Positions 14,001-26,000 of a stretch of 64,000 nucleotides of DNA are shown piece after piece; positions within the stretch are counted from its first letter, which is position 1; the number at the start of each line of letters is the position of its first letter. The translations under genes and the position numbers were made by a program. The stretch lies in the NCBI GenBank assembly GCA_030063045.1, contig JAQSEB010000022.1:930001-994000 (forward strand). Direction: 5' to 3'. Source of the stretch: Pratylenchus scribneri (taxonomy: Eukaryota; Nematoda; Chromadorea; Rhabditida; Pratylenchidae). The notes beneath the pieces are model-generated. The model was not told the origin of the DNA, did not search any database, and saw nothing but the letters and a program-made list of their open reading frames with translations.

Positions 14001-17000
14001 AGCCGATAGGGATGCCACAAGATTCCTTTGGGTTTTTGATATAAATAAACCGCCAAAAGGGAATAATTTGAGAATCTTGAGATTCTCTAGAGTTCCATTT
14101 GGTTTCGTTTCATCACCTTTTTTACTCATTGCCACGGTTATTCATCATTTAAGGAAGTTTGATACTCCATTAACCAGAGAACTCATCAAAAATTTATATA
14201 TGGATAATATGGCTAGTAAAGCCAATACAGTGGAAGAAGCGATAGAGAACTATCATAAAATCAAAGATATTTTCAGTAAAGCAAAAATGAACGTTCGTGA
14301 ATTTATATCTAACTCTAAGAAAGTGAATGATAATATTCCTGAAAAGGACCAGCATCCGGGGATCAAGGGAGGATTAATTAAATTATTGGGTGTTCATTGG
14401 AGTCCCAATGAAGACACACTACTGATTAAATTGCCTACTATCCCAAAAGCAGAAATTATTAGTAAAAGGAATTTGTTGGCATATATTCATAGTGTTTTTG
14501 ATCCTCATGGGTTATTATCACCAGTAACAGTTTCAGCTAAATTATTATATCAGAAAGTTTGTAATAGAAAAGTTAAATGGGAAGATAAATTAAACGAAGA
14601 AGAAATGCAAAATTGGGATAAAATAAGTAAAACTTGGGATAACTGCCATTATTCATTCCCTAGAAATATTGATTATGGAGGAAAAAAAGATTTGCATTGT
14701 TTTGTAGATGCTTCTATGAATTGTTATGCGGCAGTAATCTATCTTCGTTCTCAAATTGACAGCGATTTTATTAAATCGCATTTAATCTTTTCAAAAAATA
14801 GAATAAAACCACTTGATAAAAATTTAACTATTCCACGTTTGGAATTATTAGCTGCAGTTATCGGATTTAGAGCCGTAAAATTTGTACAACAAGAACTCAA
14901 ATTGGATATTGAAAATATCACTATTTGGTCAGACAGTCAAATTGCATTATACTGGATTGGTACTCCTTATAATGATAAAAAATTTGAGAATAATAAATTT
15001 GTAAAAAATCGATTGATGGAAATTCAAGCAGATAAGAATATAATATTTCGATATGTACCTACCAAGCAAAATCCAGCAGATATTTCTTGTAGAGGCTGTG
15101 AAACTATGGAACTCAGAACTAATAGCCTATGGTGGTTTGGACCTAAATGGCTTAAACAAGATTATTCCTATTGGCCAGCCATTATTCAAATTGAGCCGAA
15201 AGAGGAAACTAATGAGGAAGAGGATATCCAGATTCATCAAAACGGTGAAGAGGATTCCTTTATCACTGAGTTAAACTTTGAAAATTCTACCATTGACCCT
15301 TCTCGTTTTAGCTCATTTTGGAGATTGCTCTATACATTAATGTTTGTACTTAGATTTTGTAAAATGGTTGTTTGGAGAAAATGTTCTAAATTGCCTCCAG
15401 AAATAGAAAAATTAAACAAAATTACGGCGGGAGAAACAAATACTTTAATAAAAGCAAATGATGAATTCAAAATAGGAAAACCATTCACTGCATCAGATAT
15501 AGAAATAGCTGAAAAGATACTAATCAAAGAAGCTCAAAATCGCAATCCGTTGACAGAACAAAAGAAAAAAGAATTACAAATATATGGTGATGAATTCGGA
15601 ATATTAAGATGTAGGAGTAGATTACAAAACAATACATATTCTTTTGACTTTACAAATCCAATATATCTGCCATATAATGATCCATTCACTAAACTTTTAA
15701 TATTAAAAATACATAACTTATTATTGCATGGATCGGCCTCATTAGTGCATTCATCACTCAAAAATAGATTTTATCTGGAAAGAGCTAGAAGCACAATAAA
15801 AAAGACACTCAAAGAATGCAAAGGGAATTGTAGAGAATTTAGAAAATATCAGCTTGAAAAAATGCCACCATATCCGAATTATAGGTTGGAAAAAGCTATA
15901 GTATTCGAATATACTGGACTTGATTTTATGGGACCAATTAACATGAAAAGAAATGGAGAACTCATTAAGGGATGGATATTATTATTGACATGTCTTGTCA
16001 GTAGATGTGTTCATCTTGAAATTGTAACGGACATGACCACCACTTCATTTCTAAATGCTTTCAGAATGTTCGTTGCAAGACGGACAAAGCCGAAAATTAT
16101 TGTATCAGATAATGGAGCCCAATTCCGTTTGGGAAAGAAAGTCTTAGACTTATTATGGAAAAATCTACCGAACGATGAAAGTATTACAACATATATGGCT
16201 AATGAGGGCATAAACTGGAAATTTAATACGCCACTTGCACCGTGGCAAGGGGGAATTTTTGAGAGGATTAATGGACTTATAAAAAATTGTTGCAGAAAAG
16301 CATTAGGGAGAAAAATTTTGCAGGAAGATGACTTTAGAGTATTTATTTGTGAAGTTGAAGCAGTACTCAATTGTCGACCAATTATTCCAGTTACAGATGA
16401 TTTGGATTCATTCGTTTTAAGACCGATCGATTTTATCTATCCAGGAGCAATGCCCGGATTACCCAACCACAATAATCCAGAAGATGATGACACATATTTG
16501 CCCAAAAATGCAGAAAGTGCAGAAAAACTTTTAGAAATCTGGAATAAAAAATCGACTACTATTAATAAATTTTGGGACATTTGGGCAGTCGAATATCTAA
16601 ATATTTTAAGAGAACGTACTCAATTTCATAGACAAAATAATAAAAATTTAATTAAAGCTTTACCAAAAATTAATGAAATTGTAATGATTCAAGAAGATGA
16701 TATGGTGAAAGGGACATGGAAAATTGGCAAAATTGTTGAAATTATTTCACCGAGAAGAATAGCTGTAAAATTGCCAAATGGCAATATCGTTCACAGACCT
16801 CCCTCTCTCCTTTATTCACTAGAAGTTCCGAGAGAAGCAGATATACAGGCATACGAAGAAGCAGATATACAAATAAGTGAAGAGGCAAATATTGCTACAA
16901 GAAAAACTAAGCTGAGGGGGAAGAACGTGCAAAAAGCACGTAATAGTCATTCGAATTCGAAAAAATTAAAATATGTTAATAATCCGCGAAAAAATTGCTT

Positions 17001-20000
17001 AACGTGTGGTAAAACTCATTTGAAAAAATTAAAGAGATTTAATCCCTTTGTAATTTGTCTAATGAGCCTTTGTTTTATCATATCCAATGTATTTGGGCAG
17101 AATCCAATGCTTTGTCCATCCACTGATTCCAGCCAATATTGGAGAATAGAAGATGAAATGTTGCCCTGTGCTAATTTTACAATCGATCCTCCATTACCAA
17201 CTGTCCACACATTTGATATATATGAACCAAATTTGGACTTAATTAGCTTAGAAGCAGCTCATTGCTCAATAATTGAGGAAATTGTTCATTATAAAACAGA
17301 CTTAGTAAATATTCCGCACTCTCATTACGAGTATAAAAATAAATCAGTCACTCAAGAAGAGTGTAATAGAATGCGGAAATTAAATAGATGTTCTGAAGGA
17401 ATTTTGAGGGGAGAATATAATAATAAGAGAACCCAAAATCAACCAGAAGTAGATTTCACTTATTGGGAAATTGGATATAAAAATGCATCAATAACTAACT
17501 GTTTTTATACGAAATCATTTATATATGTAAAACCAGGCAGCAAAATTCTATCTTCACCTTTAAGTGAAATTAGTCATTGCAATTATCAATTAGGTACATG
17601 TACTCTAAAGGATGAATCCATATTGATTTGGGACGTAGATAATAAAGATGAAAGATTATGTAAATTAAGAAAGATAGCGAAGTGGACTGGGACATTTATG
17701 GGTGATATATGGCTTGCTGAAAATAATATTTTCGCTCTCTCTTTTACTTCAAGTATCCAAGAAATTAATGATTGTGATAATAAATTTATTATCACTAGTC
17801 AAGATTATGCTGTTCCAAAAATACAATATGAAATGATTAAGATAAAAATTAAAAGAAGACTCAAACGAACAATTACAGAACCACAGGATGGGATGGTTAA
17901 AGGAAGCCAATTAGCTGCAGAATTAACAGCAAATCAAGTTTTGTCCACCAATACCACAAGACGAGCATTCAATCACATAGCAGCATTAATTTGTTCCAAA
18001 GGAGGGAATGAAATAATTGGAAAAACATTCGGAGGGATGGATCCAACTACTTTAGCACGAATCACATTAAACAATTCATTTTTAATAGGAAAATGGGTCT
18101 CTAAAAATATTTTGGAGACAATTCATTGTTTGCCTATTCCTATTGAGAATATCTCGTTTGTTGCTTCTGAAAAATGCTACAATAGATTAAAAGTAAATGC
18201 CACAATTTTAGACAAAAAGATAGAAGCAACTCTAGATCCTAAGACATTAATTCTGACAGAAGAATATGAAGAAGTAGATTGTAAGAATAATAAATTAATA
18301 TCATTAGTTATGGGAGAAAAATTAATAAGAGTGAATCAATTGACTGGAAAATATGTTGAGATTGAAGAAAAAAGAATTCATCAATTAAAACTGAGCACAA
18401 AAGACAGTAATAATAAGTTGGAATTGGAGCCCACAGTATTTTACAACTATATTATAACAAATTACACTGATCCCAGACAGAAAACAATGGAAATGTTTCA
18501 AGCCTATAGATTAGACCAAAGATTTGAAGAAAAGAAACTAGAATCGGAATTGAAAATTGGAAGATGGAATGAATATATGCATGAATCTAAGGAAAAACTC
18601 AATCATTTATTCCCATCATGGACAGGATTCGATTTAAACTATAATTGGAAAGAAATTTGGATATGTATAAGCTGTCTTTACAGTACATATTTAATTGTTA
18701 TGATTGAATTGATTCCTATGATCATGATTAGAATACTAAGATACACAAATATTGATCAATATCTTAATAATATACTCCCTACTATCGGGGTAGATGATCA
18801 TCCTACATATGAATTGAATATTTTGCCTTCAGAAGTCAATACACAGAATCATCAAAGGCAAAACAGACGAATAAGACGAAACTATATATTCACTCGCCGG
18901 GCGCGCAGTGTCGCATAAAAATGCGAATAATATAAATGTTTAAAGGAAATAATTAAATATTGAATTAAATAAAGAAAATATTAAAATCAATATGATGACT
19001 CATTCTTTTCTCCATCTTTCTCCACAAAATCCATTAGCGGCTTTTCATAATCCATTGAGGCAAATACGGCGGATAATGGCGGATATGCTAATGGATGTCT
19101 TGAATTCACGTGGACAATTCCCTTTGTGATTTTGGACTCTCCCTTCGTTCTTTTTGATCCCCAGATTGACCCCTAATTTTCCCTTCCTTCTTTCCCTTTC
19201 AATTTTATGTCCACGTGCCCACCCCCACATTCCATTCCCGCGCAGCGGCACTATATAAAGCCGCCTTGTCCCCCCGGGGATCATACCACCCATTTTCATT
19301 CAACCAATTGTTCCATCCCCATTTCACTCCTCTTTTTATCCTTCATCAATTTCCAAACATTTTCAACATTGAATAAACTTTATTCCTTCTTTCCAACATT
19401 TTATAGGTCTTGGGTAATTCATCGGGGAATTCCTTTGACAAAGATATTTATTTCGCGATTTTTTGTCCAAAATTTTTGTAGAACGTAAAATGGAATATAT
19501 ATTGAATGAATTTTATAATTAATTTCAATTTTTTGGATTTGAATAAATTTTAATGCCTATTTTTTGCATTTTAAACGGTTTATTTTTTGACCAATTTTTT
19601 GTATTTTTAAGACCATTTTGGTTTTTTTTGGCTTATTTAGGCATTGATTTTTGGATTTTTCCCATCTAAAAATAATGACTAGCACACAAAATTAATTCTA
19701 GTAAGTGATTTTCTGAATTTTTACTTACTTAGGATGATTCATAACGAAAAAGTACGGATAAACGCCTTTATAAATATATTATTTTAAGAAAAAATTTTAA
19801 AATACATCTGCTGAAACGGCCGGAGTTTCTGCTGCTGAAACGGCCGAAGTTTCTGCTGCTGCTGGATAAAGTTTGCGGATTTCCTGCTCGATTTCTTCCA
19901 CGGTTGGCGGAGTCCCTTTTTGCATTTCCACTTTTGTTCCTCTTCCATTCAATTGAACAAATGGTCTGAATCCTCCCTGTTCAAACCGGTGCTTTGCCTC

Positions 20001-23000
20001 TGTTATATCATCAACTAATTAAATTTATGGGATTTTTTAAATTAATTACAAAAAAAAGCAAACCAAAAAAAATTTGATTATTTTTTTTATAAAAACTGAA
20101 AATTTTTCCATTATGATTAAACAGGCCGCATCCAAAGAAATCATTAATTTCCGTTTCATCAAATCCGCGGGTAATTTTCATCTTGTACTCATTTTTCTTT
20201 CTATCAACACTTTCTAAGCCAAAGTAAAGCGATTCATTCCTTTAAGAGAAAATTTTGAATTCGATTGATTATTTTTTGCGAATATTTTTACCTCCCTTTT
20301 GCCAACAGCTTAAATTCAAAATATTGTATTTTTTTCTGCGGGGAAATAATCAACGGCTTATCTTTATCCGATCTAAGAATGTGGAATGAATCTGAAAATA
20401 AGAAAATTTAACAATAAAAATCAATTTGTTTTTTCTGCTCAACCAAAATTTGACCGACTGTTTTATTACCGGAAAATCTCTAAAGTATAATAAATAGCCG
20501 TAAGTCGAAAAATTTCTGTCTAAAATATAGCCCGGCAAAAATTCCCACAAAAAAAAATAAAATTTTGACATAAAAATGGCCGCGCAGCGAAAAATTTTTA
20601 CTAAAAATTTAAAAAATACTACAAAAGTTTGGTCAAAATTTTTTATAGTATCCCATTTTCTTCGAAAAATCCAATAATATGGGGTGCATATTCAACACCG
20701 TAATCCCGCGGGGGTGAGCGATCGGGGACGGGCTTTGACGGGGAATGGAAATTCGGAGACGGAGCCGGGGGTGAGGCCCAAAATCATCGTGGATCCCTGC
20801 CGGGGTTCGCCCCCGACGGGGAACAACCCTAATTTTAAATAAAAACTAATAAATTATTTAATCCACCTTTTAATGTGATTATAATTGTATTCATATTATT
20901 TTCCACTTCCACATTAGGATTATGCACTGGGTGAAACATTAATTCATCATTATTCTGAAATTTTTAAAAATTACAATAAATAGCAAGCAATTAATTTTTA
21001 ATTTATGCAATCTAATTTTACAGTCATTGGATAAATCCATTCATATAAATTAGTTTATTATTCGGATTTAGTTTAATGTTAATTGGATGTTAAACCAATT
21101 TAAACCATTTTCACATTCTGGTTTATAACTCAATTTATTCAAAACCAAAAACGTAAACAATCATTATATCTAATCCAACTTTAGAAGTTTGCTTTTTATT
21201 TTTTTTTCATTTTCGAACAAAAAAAATGCATAAAAAACAGTTTTAAATTATTTAAGTCAGCTCTATGAAACTTTTGATATAAATATAAATGTTATATGGA
21301 TAAATAGACTATAATTATAGTTTACCCCTTATTTTTTGATAAAATATTGATTTTTTATCCAGAATTGTCGTAGCGTCAATGAATTATAATTAATTTCAAT
21401 TTTTTTGTATTTTGAATAAATTTTAATGCCAATTTTTGCCTTTTAAACGGTTTATTTTTTGACCTATTTTAACCGTTTTTAAAATTTTTATGCACATATT
21501 TCACGATTTTTGTAACCTGAAAATATTAGCATCCAAAACTCAGATTCATAACAAAAAAAAGTACCGATAAACGTCTAATTTTTTAAAATATATTATTTTG
21601 AGATAAAATTTAAAAATACATCTGAATCGCCTGAAGTTTCTCCTGCTAGATAATGTTTGCGTATTTCCTGCTCGAGTTCATCCACGGTTGGCGGAGTTCC
21701 TTCTTTTTGCATTTTCACTTTTGTTCCTTTTCCTTCCAAGGAAACCGTCGGCCATAATTCCTCCTTTTCAAACTTGTGCCAATCTTTTGTTATATCAAAA
21801 ACTATTTGAATGGTGGGATTTGTTTTTTAATTGGTTATAAAAAAAAACAAACTCGAAATTTTATCATGTTGCTTGTAAAAACGGAAAATTTTTCCATCAT
21901 CACAATAAAAGAGGCCGCATCCAAAGGGATCATTGATTTCAGCTTCCATTTCTTCAGCATAGTTATCAGTGCTATTTTCTTTTTCTCCCGCCGCTAACTT
22001 AATCTCAAACGGTTTTTTGCTTAATAAATTTTGAAGTCGAATAATTTTTTGCAAATATTATTTTACCTCTTTTTCACCTTCAGCACAAATTCAAAATATT
22101 GTATTTTCTTAGCCGAAGAAATAGTGAACGGTTGATTCGATTCAAGAAGTGCGGATGAATCTGAAAATATGAATTTTAACATTCAAATGCAAATATATAA
22201 AAATTAATTTTTTTTTTAAATGCTAAATCTTCTGAATTTTGGTCTCTTCAAAAAAATCAAAATCAACTAGGTATCATTAAAATTTAAAAAATAAGACATT
22301 TGTGTTGGATATTGTATTTTAATAATAAAAAATAACAAAATAAATTAATTATACCCACCTTTTAATGTGAATGTATACTTATTTTCCATTTCCACCATTT
22401 TTGCAACAATCGATCGAAATAGGAATTCACCAATCTGAAATTGTTAAAAATTACAAAAATAACAATTAAAAATGAAATTGGATTATTTTCGGGTGTATAC
22501 GCTGTCTTTTATTTGCCCACCGATCAGCGGGGTATGTGTTAGCTCATTCGATAGAGCTCATAGAGGATGAAATTCATTGGAAGTCTGGTTAAATAGTTGC
22601 AGAGTCGCGAAAAATGAAAAAGTGAAGGGTCCCATTTTTGGGTCGGAAATCGAAAAATTTTTGAAAATTTTATTCGGTCGAATTATAGCTGAATCGACGC
22701 GCCTCAATGAGCCGAGTCTGAATATGCCATTCAAAAATAAAACAATTTATGGCTATTTTTATTCCTCATGTAGGGCTAGTTTTAGGGCCTAGGATTAGGG
22801 TTTAATCTAGGGTTAGGTTAAGTTTCGCCGAAATAACAAAAATCATATAATAGAGAATAGACAAAAAATCTAAATGTTTAAAATCTAAGATTTGATGAAG
22901 TCTTAGATATTCATCCTTACCTAGATCGCCTCAGTTTTTTGTACTCTTTCGAATGCGCTATCGCTCACCCCGATCGGTTCACAAATAAAAAAAAAACAAT

Positions 23001-26000
23001 TCAGAAATTGTTTTAATTTATGCTATCTATTTTTACGGATATTGGATAATGATAAATCTTTTCAAAATGTATATTAATCCATTTATAATTTATTCTGGTT
23101 TAGTTTACTTGTTAGTGTTAAAATTTGATGTTACATCAAATGAACTATTTTCATATTCTGGTTTATAATTCGTTTTATTCTGATGAACCAAACCCATTGA
23201 ACTAAAATATAAATATCGCAACGATTTTGATTTTAGCCTATTCTGAATTACTCCTCTGACCAGAAATAGTATAATGGCAGATATTGTGATTAGGAAAAAT
23301 GGGAATATTTCAATTTGTAGACATACGATTGTATTAATTTTTGGTTGGCCGACATCTGTGAAGCTGGAGTGGCATTGTTTAGAGGATATTTTTAGGCATA
23401 AATTTAGCTACAAAATGACATCAAAAGGTTTGGCAAATTTTGAGTATTCACCGAGTTATGGCCAAAAAACCGTCGATTTAATTAAAATAACGATTTTGAC
23501 GGTTTTTTTGGCCATAACGCGGTGTATACTCAAAATTTGCCAAACCTTTTGATGTCATTTTGTAGCTAATTTTATGCTTAATAATATACTATAAACAATG
23601 CCATTCCAGCTTTACCACCTTCGGCTCCAGACCGTTTCGTCCGCAAGTGTCGGGTCCGCAGGTGTCGCAGTACGTTAATTTTTTTCTAACCCTAATCTTA
23701 GCTATCCCTGCCCAAAGCACATTCTACTGGTTTAAACACAGCACTAAGCCTACTCTAACTAAACCGGTTTAAAACCCGAAAATTTCAGTTGGCCATAACT
23801 TAGATATAAAATGTTCAAATTAATTTGAAATTGAATCTTTAAAATAAATTTGAAACTGAAGAATCTAATAAGCTATATATCAAGGCTATATAATAACTAT
23901 AATGTGCTGAAAACAGAATCAAATTCGATTGAAAAAAATCAATAATATTGATTGCAACATATAAATGTTACGGCCAAAAGTGGAAATCGGCCAAAACTGA
24001 TTTTGGCCGGCCAAAACTGGTTTTGGCTGAAAAACGGCCAAAACCAGTTTTGGCTAGCCAAAACTGGTTTTGGCCGGGCAAAACTGGTTTTGGCCGGCCA
24101 AAACTGGATTAAATGGATAATAACTTAAATAATGGATATAGGAGGATTAAGCACCGAAATGGAAGGGAAATGGAAGGGAAATGGGGCCCTGAGGGCCAGT
24201 AGAAGATCGTGGAAATGTCTGAGAGTGCGCGGGATATATCCGGATATAGGGGGATTAAGATGGATATAGAGGGATTAAGCAGGGTTAAGCATAGTTAGGG
24301 GCAAGGGATTAGGGATAGGGGTTCGGAGCATAGGAATATCGCGAAGACGGAAGCAAAACAGCCAAACCAGGAAATTATTTCAGGGCTCAATCCTGCTTAA
24401 TCCCCTTATATCCATTATCCACCTTATTCCCCCTATATCCGGATATATCTAGCAACTCATATGGCCTTCGGCCAACATTCTCGACCTTTCCTGGCTATTT
24501 CCCATCCATTTCGGGGCTTTAACCCCCTATATCAACCTTATTCCCCCTATATCGACCTTAATCCATATATATCCGGCTATATCCCGCGCACTCTCAGACA
24601 TTTCCACGATCTTCCACTGGCCCTCCGGACAATTTCTCATCTAATTAGGGATTTAATCCGGTTTAATCCCCCCTATATCCACCTTAATCCCCCTATATCC
24701 GGATATAACCCGCGCACTCTCTGGGCCTCTTTTACCCTTCTCTGACCTTCCAGTGGCCTTCCGGGCCATTTCCCTTCCATTTCCCTTCCATTTCGGTGCT
24801 TAATCCTCCTATATCCATTATTTAAGTTATTATCCATTTAATCCAGTTTTGGGTTTTGGCCGATTTCCACTTTTGGCCGTAACATAAATATGGATAAACT
24901 TATTTTTAATATATTATTTTAAAAGTTACTGCTGGATAATTTTTGCCGATTTCATATTCGATTTCTTCCACGGATGGCGGAGTTCCTTTTTGCATTTTCA
25001 CTTGTGTTCCTTCCCCAAACAAACGAACAAACGGAAATAGTAGGTCCTCAGCAAAAATAGACCGCAAATCTGACGTTTGATCTTGAACTTAAACAGAAGT
25101 AAAATTGATTATTGAGAGTATTTGATAGAAAAAAAACAAACTTTTAAGAATTTGCTTGTTTTCCGTGTAAAAAATGAAAATTTTTCCATTGAAATGATAG
25201 TAACCGGATCCATAGGTGCCATTAAAGGTCGCAGATGTCGGCGTATTTAAATAAGTAAAAATCCCTTGATTAGTACGATTAATTCCATTGAACCCAATTT
25301 CAAACAATCTTTTGCTTAAATAGAAATAAATTATTATTATATTATTTTGGCAAATGTTATTATATTTGGAAAAATATACTCGTTTTAAAGAGTTATTGTT
25401 ATTGATTAAATGATTCTAAAGAACTATGAATAATTTTTTTCCGAATAAATTATTTATTTATTTATTTATTTATATTTATTTATTATTATTATATTACCTT
25501 TCAATTTTCAAGGGCTTCATTTCAAAGTATTTTATTTCGTTTCCCTTAAAAACAACTTCGAATGGTTCTTTCGCCTCAATAGATGCTACTTTACCTGCAA
25601 ATATGCTAGTATAAAACATTTATTTTTTTATAAAATGTTGAAATATTTTATATAAATTTTTGTCAAAAAAAGTATTTCAAGAACTCATTTTTTACAAAAA
25701 TTTAATCAATCAGATAAAAAAAAACTGCTCATCTCGGTAAACCGATAAGTATAAAAACATTTATTAATTACTATAATTATATTCAGGTTAAAGTTTTAAA
25801 TAGCCCACTTTTTAATGTGTATGTATTCATATTTTTGTCCACTTCCACTCTACCACGAGCTTCAAATATGAATTCATCGCTATTCTAAAATTGTTTAAAA
25901 ATTAGGAATTAAAAAGCAAATAATAATTAATTTGGATAATATTTTATTTTATTTGAGTTTAGATTTACATAAATTAATGTTAGTTTTAGTTGGATATATA

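Larger units (their letters stand above)
9632..19440 (+). mobile_element. Full-length BEL/Pao LTR retrotransposon with env-like region
   Basis: Two 532-base LTRs (TG...CA) bound a 9809-base element flanked by AAGAT at 9627-9631 and 19441-19445; a 5-bp duplication is usual for BEL/Pao. Gag with zinc knuckles, an aspartic protease, RT, RNase H, integrase and an env-like tail are read in one open frame. The LTRs match base for base by eye, so insertion is recent. The target was an intron of the seven-module gene. A paralogous intron at 21300-21450 preserves similar unoccupied sequence (TTTTTTGATAAA...). Confidence 0.95.

Noticed and set aside
24461..24745. 94-residue plus-strand frame rich in Pro/Tyr
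   Set aside because: Encoded by CCCTATATCC repeats in the foldback arm.
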